A stretch of DNA of 33,956 nucleotides from Holtermannia corniformis (Eukaryota > Basidiomycota > Tremellomycetes > Holtermanniales), in contig BCIJ01000034.1 in NCBI GenBank assembly GCA_001599935.1, positions 1 to 33,956 on the forward strand, read 5' to 3'. Positions 22,079-31,900 of this stretch are shown in pieces. Under the pieces are notes generated by a model. That model did no database searches, was not told where the DNA came from, and saw only the letters and a program-made list of their open reading frames with translations. Every line of letters starts with the position of its first letter. Position 1 is the first letter of the stretch. The position numbers and the translations under genes are program-made.

Positions 22079-22593
22079 GTTCCGAGTGGATACACAAAAG
22101 TACGCTTGCGCAATGCTTGTCAGTCTACCCTTGGGTGTACAGGTCAGAGGGCTTATCTTAGGCAATCGTGTATCTCTTATGTAGTTGGAGAGGACAATGC
22201 ACTGCGCAAACGGAAACCTCGCCTTCGAACGTGCGGCGAGTCTTCCCAGCCAAGTTGATCTGCTTATCACGTCCCTGAAGCGCCTCGCTGTAGGATACAG
22301 GAGATGACCATCTTGTTTGGGAAGGCCCTTGGGCAGTGGCCAGTACAGTCTCCCGACTTGTGACGTATGTCGTTTCCGGAGATGAACGGGTATTATCGAC
22401 TTACAGCGAAGGCTGCCTTGTGCGATTACCTTCGAGCCCGAAAGCTACGAACGGAAATTGCCGCAACCTTGCAAGTATTGAGCACTGACGATCGCAGCAC
22501 GCTATCTTCTGTCGCTCAACGTGAAACTATCGATCAAGATGATGCATCCTGGATCTGCATCTCGCTGTCGGCTAGTCTGGAATACTCTCAGTC
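22079..22593. other. Intergenic interval between the two small paralogs
   Basis: About 515 nt. It must hold the promoter of the 88-aa gene. The plus-strand frame 22367-22627 has no coding character I would trust. Confidence 0.4.
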
Positions 22594-22845
22594 TCAACGT
22601 GGATGTGCTCGCACGTATTGCTCGTAGAACTCCTTCATCGGCTGGAGCGAGCTGCCGCTCGGTAGTTCCCAGTCTTCTTGTGATTTGATGGTCACGCGCG
22701 ACATGTCGCCGTCTTTGGCATACACGACGGCATAGCTGCGGCCGTGGACGAGAGTTAGTTGACCTGTCTGTTGGTAGTGTGCTTCGCCGTTCGGGGCGAT
22801 GGTGACTTCAGGGCTGCTGAAAAGGTTTTTGATGATAGATGACAT
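22594..22845 (-). CDS. Unrecognised small protein, 83 aa (member 2 of a pair)
   Basis: A single exon from ATG 22845 (MSSIIKNLFSSPEVTIAPNG). The middle reads as beta strands (GQLTLVHGRSYAVVYAKDGD, SRVTIKS) and the end is a helix, LQPMKEFYEQYVRAHPR. The last part aligns with FPRIKNFYLDYKEKHPP of the 88-aa neighbour, which supports a tandem duplication and that both are real genes. No family recognised. Confidence 0.62.
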   Translation of the reverse strand: MSSIIKNLFSSPEVTIAPNGEAHYQQTGQLTLVHGRSYAVVYAKDGDMSRVTIKSQEDWELPSGSSLQPMKEFYEQYVRAHPR

Positions 22846-23428
22846 GGTGTGTGAACGTGGGAGATGCGGTCGTCTTTATGTCGCTACGTCCCCTATGTCT
22901 GAGCATGAATCCTCAGATGAAAGGTCAGACAGACCACGTCATTGAAGAACGAACGCGATAATATACAATCTCAACGAGGGCTCTAGGCTCGCATTGCGCT
23001 CTGGCAATTGGAGCTGTGTTACGAGTATGTAGTCACAGAGCTACGTGGATGGCTTGCAACATTCGTGATCAACGTTGCTGTAGTTGTGACAAAGCGGTCA
23101 TCGTGAAATCTAAACATGATCGAGAGAGAGGCATCACAGCGGGTAAGGACTTGGTAATGCAGCGAAGCAGAATCGTACAGCAGCAGGCGGCGGACTGAAT
23201 CGGCGTTCGGCAAACGTCCGAATTGATTTCCTGGGCCAAGATCGTCCTGTGACGCCAATCCGACTTGGCACGCCTGGCAGCGGGCCTACAAACGGTGTCA
23301 CGTGTTTCCGCTGTCCTAGCTGCAGCCAATGAGCACGGCGACAGAGTGCATCTCGACACGGGTAGCAAGACCCGACGAGCTCGTTGACCATTGTCATGGG
23401 TTTCTGATCGTGACTAGAGAGGTGAGCA
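22846..23428. other. Divergent intergenic region
   Basis: About 580 nt between a minus-strand and a plus-strand gene, so it likely holds two promoters. I see no RNA gene and no coding frame to support. Confidence 0.4.
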
Positions 23429-25704
23429 ATGCCCTTTCGCTCGAAAATCTGCACAGCCGCTCACAAGGGCCAGACTGTGTCGCAATTGGTGCATTCCGCC
23501 ATGTCCCTTACTTCGTCCACCGCAACCCTCGCGAACCCAGCGCCGGTCGCTCATCCAACTCCAACATCCATCACCTCGGTGCACGCCAAGGCGCAGGTCA
23601 GACGCCGTGCTTCGCATTGCCACACTGCCCATAGGAGGCCGTCGGAGCATGGTCATGGACACAGGCGCCCGTCCCAAGGACACGGACACACGACGGGATT
23701 GGGCGGTCTGGGCGGGTTGACAGCACTCACAACTACCGTGTCGAACGGGAGCGAGGAGAGCGAGGGAAAGAACAAGCGGCGAGGGAGTAAGCGTAACGAG
23801 GTGAGTGTCCAGAGGCGTCACACGACCACTCGGAGATTTGCGAGGCGAGGCGCGTGCGGCCAAGTCGACTGCAAGGCTTTACCCGCCACTTGAGATTATG
23901 CAGCAATGAAGGCATACTGAGACTGTCACAGCGACCGAGTACAACGCGGTCGTCTCGATCCGACACGCACTTGCCTCGACTCTCGCGCGTAAACTCGACA
24001 ACGTCCACCACCTCGCACAAATCTTTCACCGGTCTGGGCGGTCGCACACCACCCACGACGCAAGTCATCTACAGCGGGAACACGCCCGAGCCAAAGCCTC
24101 GCAAAGGCTCCAAGAAGCAGCCCGAGGAGGATGAGGATGATTGGGAGAGCGGAGACGAGGATGAGGCTGAGCAAGAGGAGAATGAGCAAGAGGAGAATGA
24201 GCAGGTTGATTCGTCAGAGGCTGTTACTATGCGGCGGACAAAGAGTGACTCGACCGCCATCAAACAGTCGGCTCCCAAACTTCACGACGAGGCGGTGGCA
24301 CCCACCGTCAAGCCCAACATCAACCCACTGCAAACGAAGAAACGGGCGTCTTCGGTGGCCAAGCATAGCGTCGTCGGCTTTGGCGGCCTCACGCGTGCAG
24401 ACGAAACGCCCGCGATAGAGCGTGAACCGAGTCATCCAGGCTTCAGCCGGGGTGACGAGCCGGGCCATGTTGGCATTGTACCGCCCGCTAAGCGACAAAT
24501 GTCGTCGGTGAACGTACACACGCTCGCGTCGAGGAAACCTTCGGGTGATCTCAAGGAGATGGCAACAGCGGCCCAAGAGCCAGTCCCACTGTCTGAAACG
24601 GATTCAGAAAGAACCGAGGCGTCTGTTGATGGTCGTCGGTCAAGCACCAATCCGGCTCCGCTTCGCAAACAGGCGTCTGAGCGGGATGCCATCGAGTTCC
24701 CGACCCAAGCCAACCTCGCCCAGAGACCAGCGTCGAACCCATTACCACCATCACTACCCGAGAACGCCTACTCACAGGCCATCAAGCAGACGCAGTCGCA
24801 GCCAGAGGTTGAATCGTCACGTAATCGAGTCTCATCTCAAACTCAAGGTCTTCGTCACCGGCCGTCGTATTCCTCCCTTCGCTCGATCCAATCACTTCGA
24901 GCACCTCCCCATCCTCTCAACTCTTCGCCGTCAGCCACCTATGGTGCTGCGGCAGCCGCTGGCCTCAGCTCGCGTCAGCGGGTGGCCAGCATGCATTTCC
25001 CTCCGATCGCACCACCGGCGGTCAGCACGGCGGTGGCCGAAGGCCATGTGTGGGATGGCGCCTCGAGCGAAGCAGACACACCTAGCAGTCGCGGTCCGCC
25101 AACGCCTCATCGGCCATCAAACCACGTCCGGAAAAGCTCCGTGTCTTCCAGTCGATCCATTCGGTCACTGTTCAACCCGCCGCAAGGACGTCATTCGAGT
25201 CAGCATGTCACCGATGCGCTGTCCGCCAATGGACGGCTCACAGCTCTTGCCGCGACCACCGCTGCATCCAAGCTGCATACGACGGCCGACCCGCAGCTTT
25301 ACCATCATTCACTCGGCTATTCAGCCACGGAAGCCGAGACAGCCCACCTCATATCGCGCTTCCTGCCTACCAAAGCAAGCGAGGTGCATGCTCAGAGCGT
25401 GCTCGGCGACTCACCTTTCGCCAATGCGCATCGCAGTCTTGTAAGGACCATGAAGGATCTCGGAGTTGGCGCATACACAGTACCAGGTCAAGGTTACACT
25501 GCTTCGCTAGCCGCTGCCGTCGGCAGTGAAGTCGCGCCTGCGCAACGCCTCGACACCAAGCGCAAGGGCAAGTCACCACTTGAACTCAGCCTCGACCGGT
25601 GTTGGAGCTTGCGAGTGGAGCGTGGAATTGATCCTGTGCGCACCGGCTTGCCGAGACTCACCACACGGGCCAAGTCGAGCCTCGGACCCTTCAGAGGCGA
25701 GTAG
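23429..25704 (+). CDS. Large low-complexity protein, possibly TORC1 subunit TCO89-like
   Basis: Exons: 23429-23800 and 23932-25704 (714 aa). The 131-nt intron is longer than its neighbours, so a second small exon cannot be excluded. ATG 23501 (MSLTSSTATLANPAP) is an equally good start. The protein is Ser/Pro/Arg-rich: a His-Gly stretch (SEHGHGHRRPSQGHGHTTG), then VIYSGNTPEPKPRKGS, an acidic block (EDEDDWESGDEDEAEQEE), NPLQTKKRASSVAK, and an ordered end with TAHLISRFLP, ANAHRSLVRTMKDLG and SPLELSLDRCWSLR. The acidic DDWES block plus the conserved end recall the fungal TCO89 group; this rests on memory only and could be wrong. Confidence 0.72.
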
Positions 25705-25890
25705 ATTTGAGAATCGTTGTATCGGCTTAGGTATCGCCATGAACCTGTGCCAGAGTGCTTGGATTATCCTCGAATGGACGGACAGACCGATCGAGGTTGC
25801 GGTTGCTCAGCTGTATCACGAACACGGCCGAGGCTCCGAGACATCGCGGAAAGAGTTATGAGGTATGATACCGACCAGAGTCACCGCCTC

Positions 25891-25938
25891 TCATCATCAA
25901 CCACACTCACCATCTCATCATCAACCACACTCACCATC
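25891..25938 (+). repeat. 24-bp perfect tandem duplication in a 5' leader
   Basis: TCATCATCAACCACACTCAC plus CATC occurs twice in a row (25891-25914, 25915-25938), 15 nt before the start of the coiled-coil gene. Confidence 0.85.
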
Positions 25939-25952
25939 CCTTATCATACGAA

Positions 25953-26906
25953 ATGTCGTCCTCTATGGTTGCCGATGCTGCTCCGCCTACGGGTCCGGAA
26001 TCCACGATCCAAGTGAGTCTTCAGATTTGCCACCCACGAGCAGTCTGCTCTCCACCGTATGCTGAAAGCTGTACAGGACGAAGCTTTGCCTGAGAGCGTC
26101 ACGGACATGCCTTCCACTCGCTCCCACGCCCACGTTCGCAGCGACAACAAGTCCTTGGCTGCTCTTGATGTAAGTACTCACTCTGGCAGTAGCGTTGGTA
26201 ACGACACGCTGAACGGTTGACAGAGAGATCTTGATCAGTTTACAGCCTTCGCCGAAAAGGCACAAGCTCCTTGGCTTTCACCTGAAGAGCGTGAGGGTAT
26301 TCGCCAGACTGCGAGTTATCTGATTAGTAAGCAAGAGAGCGAGCGAGCGCTTGGGCGAGAGGTCGAGAGATTGAAGGCGGAAGTGGGACTGCTAAAAGCG
26401 GAGCACAAGACGTTTGCCGATTTTTTCAATATCAATGATGCTCGCGACAAGGAGTATAAGGCCGTCGTTGCTGCAGATCTGATGGCGTCCGAAGCCAAGC
26501 GTGAGACCGTGAGTGTTTGTCGTCTGCAGTTCAGGTTTCATTGCTGACCAATTCCCAGCAAGACAAACAGCTTCTCGAACTCACCAAAAAGGTCGACCGC
26601 TTAAAAGAGTGCAACACAGATCTTGTCATGTCACATGAGGTCTCCGTTCGACGTGGCGATTACTGGGAGGCCCAATACTCCAACATGCACGCATGCTGGG
26701 AAGCCGCTTGCAACGAAGCAGCGGCTCTGATGATGTTCGCAAACCAGCAACACGGGCACAAAGTAAAGTTGTTGGAGCAAGTGCAAACATTGCAAGAGGA
26801 CAAGGTCAAGATCGAGCGTGATGTCCTGGAAGCGAACGCCGCCACACGGGAGGCAGCGGTAAGGAATTGCGCGCCCTGCTTTTGGGAGTGTGGTGAGGTC
26901 ACGTGA
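25953..26906 (+). CDS. Coiled-coil protein, probably cut short by a retrotransposon
   Basis: Exons: 25953-26012, 26077-26169, 26224-26508, 26559-26906 (261 aa to the first stop). After a short disordered start, most of the protein is helical with heptad-like spacing (ESERALGREVERLKAEVGLL; LLELTKKVDRLKEC; KLLEQVQTLQEDKVKIERDV). No enzyme motif is seen. The last coding-like residues are TREAA. A GTAAGG donor follows at 26859, and beyond it the frame becomes Cys-rich and runs into the putative LTR at 26889. The true last exon(s) may therefore lie beyond the retrotransposon, outside the window. Confidence 0.68.
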
Positions 26907-27005
26907 CCTTGGATCGGGACTTGGGCGAGTCGCCTGTGGTCCGTTTGATGCATAGCTTTTCATCCATAAACACGAGGCCCTTGCAGCACAAGGTCCCTCG
27001 TTACA
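26889..27005 (+). repeat. Putative short 5' LTR (about 117 bp)
   Basis: It starts TGTGGTGAGG and ends CCCTCGTTACA, i.e. TG...CA with a weak inverted match (TGTnnnGAGG). A primer-binding-like TGGTGGAGC follows at once. Without the 3' copy the left boundary is a guess. Confidence 0.4.
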
Positions 27006-27020
27006 TGGTGGAGCAACGGC
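27006..27020 (+). other. Putative tRNA primer-binding site
   Basis: TGGTGGAGCAACGGC directly follows the CA end of the putative LTR. TGG pairs with a tRNA CCA end, as in other LTR elements. The tRNA is not identified. Confidence 0.4.
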
Positions 27021-27064
27021 GAAACAGTACCTAGACACAGCAAGAAGCCAGCAGCCCCATCAAG

Positions 27065-28900
27065 ATGTCGTCGAAAACAGGGGTCCAAGCCTCCGTGATC
27101 AAGGACACCCATGATCTCGTCGAAGGGATCGCAGAACAGCTCAAGATCGATCGCGAGGCACACGAGGGGCAGTGGACGTCCACCGTCCGTACGCTGCAGG
27201 AGGGTCAGGCGGCGCAAACCAGAGAGATCACGAAAGAATTCTCTGGTGCGTTGGAAAAGTTCGGTGAGACCCTTGGTGCCGTCAGCAGTACTCTGTCTGC
27301 CATCGCGTCAGGCTTGGCCGACGCGAGGCGTGACAGAGACCACCAAGCTCACGAACAGCGTAACATCGCGCAGGAGTCGAAGGATCAGATGAGGGGTCTT
27401 GTCCGCAAATTGGATGAGGTCCTGATCGAGGTCCGCAACAGCAAGCCGACAGTCCCAACGATTCCGACTGGACGCGAAGATAACACCAACGACCCCAATG
27501 CTCAGCGGTTGCCTGGCGTCGCGTCCGACCCGACGGGATTCAGCGCCACCTTCCCAGCGGCACCAGAGCCGGCTCATCTCAATCATCAAACCCGGCGGCC
27601 TTCGATCTTCGGCGCCACACAGGCGAGGTTCGCTCCTGCGCATCAACCCACCGACCCCATCGAATCGGCGGCGAAAGGATGGTCCCCCGGGCAAGCCGCG
27701 TACGAAACGAGCCCACAACTCCAGATCCCGGGCGAGCACAGGGACTCTCGTTGGAACGCATCAAGGAGCCGGTCCATGGGTGCCGACGCTTACACTCAGC
27801 CGTTTGGTGACTTGCGGTTGGTTCCGAAGGTCGAGGACAGTGACCTCCCACGTTTCAACCCGAGGGCGACGCCAGAAGAACTGGCTGACGTCAGCAAGGG
27901 TGGGGTCACCAAGAACGCGCGCCACTTCGTCCGTCAAGCCAATGCGTTGATGCTCTCCTACTCGGGGGCTCCAATCGAGATCGAGGAGTACCGCAAGCGA
28001 GTCGTGCGCAAGATCACACAAAAGCTGGAGGGTCACGCCAAGCTTTGGTGGCTCTCGGCGTTGGACGTGCAGCAACGCGACCTGCTTATCAATGATCTGA
28101 CGCTGGAACACTGGGATCGCGTTCTGTCGTCGGTCTTCAGTCGTCCCGCACCCGAAGCACGCAATCAGTACCGCAATCGCCTGTGGGACACCAAATCCGA
28201 GTCGTTTGCTACGTTCCTCTTTGCGAAGCGCGAATTGTGGGACGAAGCCGAGGGCGGAAGCGGCATGGGCCCAAGGGAATGTTCCGACTTCATCAATGAT
28301 CTCTGGAACTGCCTCCCAAGGACCATGCAACTCCATGTCAAGGTCAACAACGACATACCCGACATCATGACGTTCCAGCGCGACGTCGAAAGGGTCGAAC
28401 GCGTCTTGGGCGACAGCCTCAAGAAAGCGGCTTTCTCGCACACCGGCTCAGCCACTCTCTATGACGACACCGACTCGTTCGACAGGGTTTTCCCGGCGTT
28501 CGCAGTTCCGGCCAACTCTGCGGCTCCAGCCCCGATCCCGACCAACCGATTGCCGCGGTCAGAAGCTCCATCGAACTCACCAGCCCCGAGACCTCGCCAA
28601 ACCGGCGCGAACCGTCGCATTCCGTTCCGCTTCGACCCCAAACGTCTCGGCCATCACGTGCTGTCGAATGGAAAGACGATTCGCACCTACAAGTTCAACA
28701 ATGGCATGGTGCGCGCCCTAAAGACGCCGTGCACTTTCTGCGAAGGAGAACACTTCAATTTCGAGTGTCCCGAACACCCACGCCGCCGTCGGCAGACGTA
28801 TGCTACCTCAGCTGACGACTACGTGTTGGAAGACGACGATATGGAGAACTCCGCCGTCCTCGACACGTATAGCGGCGACCTCCTCGAGTCGGATTTCTGA
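27065..28900 (+). CDS. Gag polyprotein (capsid and nucleocapsid)
   Basis: 611 aa, from ATG 27065 to TGA 28898-28900. The N-terminal 120 residues are helical. A retrotransposon Gag capsid-like region spans about 300-470 (GHAKLWWLSALDVQQRD, LNDLTLEHWDRVLSS-like, FLFAKRELWDE, DLWNCLPRTMQLHV). Near the end is a zinc knuckle C556-T-F-C-E-G-E-H-F-N-F-E-C568, with spacing C-x2-C-x3-H-x4-C, one residue shorter than the usual CCHC box. The last 30 residues are acidic. Gag packages the RNA into the particle. The pol frame is -1 relative to gag and already open from 28873, overlapping gag by 28 nt. Confidence 0.9.
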   Translation: MSSKTGVQASVIKDTHDLVEGIAEQLKIDREAHEGQWTSTVRTLQEGQAAQTREITKEFSGALEKFGETLGAVSSTLSAIASGLADARRDRDHQAHEQRNIAQESKDQMRGLVRKLDEVLIEVRNSKPTVPTIPTGREDNTNDPNAQRLPGVASDPTGFSATFPAAPEPAHLNHQTRRPSIFGATQARFAPAHQPTDPIESAAKGWSPGQAAYETSPQLQIPGEHRDSRWNASRSRSMGADAYTQPFGDLRLVPKVEDSDLPRFNPRATPEELADVSKGGVTKNARHFVRQANALMLSYSGAPIEIEEYRKRVVRKITQKLEGHAKLWWLSALDVQQRDLLINDLTLEHWDRVLSSVFSRPAPEARNQYRNRLWDTKSESFATFLFAKRELWDEAEGGSGMGPRECSDFINDLWNCLPRTMQLHVKVNNDIPDIMTFQRDVERVERVLGDSLKKAAFSHTGSATLYDDTDSFDRVFPAFAVPANSAAPAPIPTNRLPRSEAPSNSPAPRPRQTGANRRIPFRFDPKRLGHHVLSNGKTIRTYKFNNGMVRALKTPCTFCEGEHFNFECPEHPRRRRQTYATSADDYVLEDDDMENSAVLDTYSGDLLESDF

Positions 28901-28947
28901 ACGTCCGTGATGACGTTAAACTACATGAAGACGAGGGTGGAACATAC

Positions 28948-31900
28948 ATGTTGAGTGGAATGGGGGGTCAAGTACAAAACAAGNCCCCCAAGGGGACGTC
29001 AACCGCCGACGAATCCAAGAGGACAGCTGACCCCGACCATGCTTCCTCACCAACCGATCCGAACGCTCCCAGCGGAACAACAACAACATCGACGTCCAAC
29101 ACCCAACCTCTACAAGCTTCATCAGTCTGCAATGACTTTAAACTACAAGCGACTGTCTGCGACGACGTTAAACTACACAAGGAAAGAGAGAGGACGGTTC
29201 AGCTGAGTGCAACAGGGGGTCGGAGTCACACGACCCCCAATGGGACGTCAACCGCTTCACCGATCGCAAGAGCGGCTGACACACACACACATTATACTGC
29301 TCCCCGACAAGAAAACCCCAATCTCTTCATCACCGCGCCTACCGCAAGACAGAACAGCCATCAGCAAGACCAAGACCAAGCCACGGATGCAGAAGGAAGA
29401 TCAGTATTACACGCGATGAGTGAAACAGGGGGTCGAGACTACAAGACCCCCAAGGGGACGTCGAACACTGGTCACGCCTACCGAACAACTGACACGCACA
29501 CGCTGGTCAACACGCTGTCCAACCCGCAAACCAAAATGAGCGACGACGACGGCAAGCTCCCCCCCAGACAAACGCCGGCCGGGAAAATGGGACCCCAGCT
29601 GAGTGCAGATGGGGGTCGGGATTACACGACCCCCGAGGGGACGTCACTTGCCATGGATTCCACACGAACAGCTGACACACCTGTGGCTTTCGACACGGAA
29701 CATGACGTCTTCTCTCACTCTCTGCCTCCATCCCAAACCTTCTACAACCGAGCGCGCGCACCGCCTCTGACAGGAACCGGAAGGGCTTTCACCCGCACAA
29801 CGCCCTGCCGCATCTGGGGCACTGTCAAGCAACAAGATTCGAAACGCCAAACCCGCCTCGAGGGTCTGCTCGACAACTGCTCGAACATCTCGCTAATGTC
29901 GGCGGAGACAGCAAGAGCAACTGGTGCAAACCTGATCGAAGGGTCGCAACGGATCAACGGGGTCGGCACCGAAACATCCTCAGGCTTTGCGGTGTTGCAC
30001 GTTGAACTGGAATCAGATCGCGGGCCCGTCGTCATTCAGGGCGAGTTCCACCTGATCGAAATGTTCGACAAACCGTTTCTGCTCGGGATGGACATCATCG
30101 CACATTACCAAATCGACACGCTGGTCTCGGACCGGATGGCAAAGTTCAACGCATTTGACGGCGCACTCGTCCCTATCAATTTCCGGCCAGGATCGCTCCC
30201 CACCTCGCTCAAATCGGCAGAAGATCAAACAATCCCTCCAAGATCTCATGCAAAGGTCAAAGTCGTGCCGATTGACGCGATCTGCGACTGTGTGCTGCTC
30301 CCGACGGCATTTGTGGTCAACGACGGCCTAGCGTCAAGTCAAAAGGCGGTCATCGACGCCACCACTTCCATGGTCATATTCAGCAACTGGTCATACTACC
30401 CAGTCAAGCTACCCGCCGGAACCACGATCGGCGAGATAAGCCACTTCAACAGCAGGGACGCAGTTTCAAAGGCGTCCTGGTCATGGGCAACAGAAGCCGC
30501 CCCCGCGCGTCAAGCCGATCACGAACAACCGCGACCAGCAATAGGGGTGTCGACACCACAATCTTGGTTCGCTGCGACACAAGAGCCGGCCGATATGCTG
30601 GATGGGCACGACGCGGAAGACAGCGACCTGCTACCGGCTTCCGAAGGGGCCATGGTCGACGGTTTTCACATAGGCTTCGATCCATCAACAGGTCGTCCTT
30701 GGTTGGAGCTACTCCGGATCTTGCAAAATCACCGCGACGCCTTCTCATTCGATGGGCGCCCGGGACTGGTCAAAGACGTCGAGATCAAGATCGAAGTCGA
30801 CGACGAAAAGTTCGCAAAGCTCAAAGCCGAACCACCTCGGTTGATCGGCCCGAAGAAGATGGCGATCGTTGAAGCGACACTTGAAACACTCTTGCAAGAC
30901 AATGTCATACGACCGTCCACATCCCGGCTGTCGTTCCCAGTAGTGCTGGCTCAACAAGGAAGCAAATGGCGGTTCTGCGTCGACTATCGCAATCTGAACA
31001 GCGCAACTATCGCCGACCGATACCCGATGCTGCGTCAAGACTTGCTCTTCGCTCAACTGGGCACCAAGACTCTGTTCTCGAGTCTCGACGCTGCAAAAGG
31101 GTATCACCAGCTACCAATAATCGAGGAAGACAAACACAAGACGGCGTTTGCGACCCACATGGGCCTGTTCGAATACAACACACTGCCATTTGGCCTGAGG
31201 AACGCTCCAGCGGTTTTCCAACGGTTAATGGACTCGCTCCTTGGCTCGCTTCGGTGGCGCGAAGGTTTGGTGTATATCGACGACATCATTGTCTATTCCG
31301 GGAACATCACCGACCATTGCGCCTCAGTCAACTCGATTCTGGAGAGCGCCGTCAAGATGGGGTTGAAGTTCAGCAATACCCCCGAGCAGCCCAAGTGTCA
31401 CTTCGGGTTCCGCTCACTGACAATGCTTGGCAGGGCGATCTCACCCGAAGGGTTGGGCATCCTCGAGTCAAAAGCCAAGCCGGTCCTCGAGCTACCCGAG
31501 CCGACGTCGTACAAAGAGTTGCTGCGCCTACTGGGAATGTTCGGCCACTATCGGAGCTTCATCCACAGGTATTCGATCATCGCAGCTCCACTCACGGCCT
31601 TGCAGACGAATATTCGCTACCACAAGAAAGGCTCCACGACGAGTATCGAAGAGAAGGCACCGTTCTCTTGGGGCCCAACCCAGGCGAAGGCTCTGTCCGA
31701 CCTCAAGAAAGCGCTGTCATCCGCACCAGTCCTTGCGTTTTTCGATTGGGCAAAACCGGCAATTCTGTATTGCGACGCATCGTACGAAGGCATCGGAGCG
31801 GCTCTTCACCAGGCAACAGACGGCGCCGACCCAACCAGCCACGCGATTGACGGGGGCGAGCACGCGACAGTCCGTTCGATAGCGCCATGGTTCGATATAT

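Noticed and set aside
22367..22627. Plus-strand 86-codon frame between the two small genes
   Set aside because: It overlaps the end of the 83-aa gene, has mixed codon use and no recognisable feature.
30966..31850. Long alternative frame within the second pol
   Set aside because: It overlaps the reverse transcriptase in another frame, is Arg-rich and has no motif.
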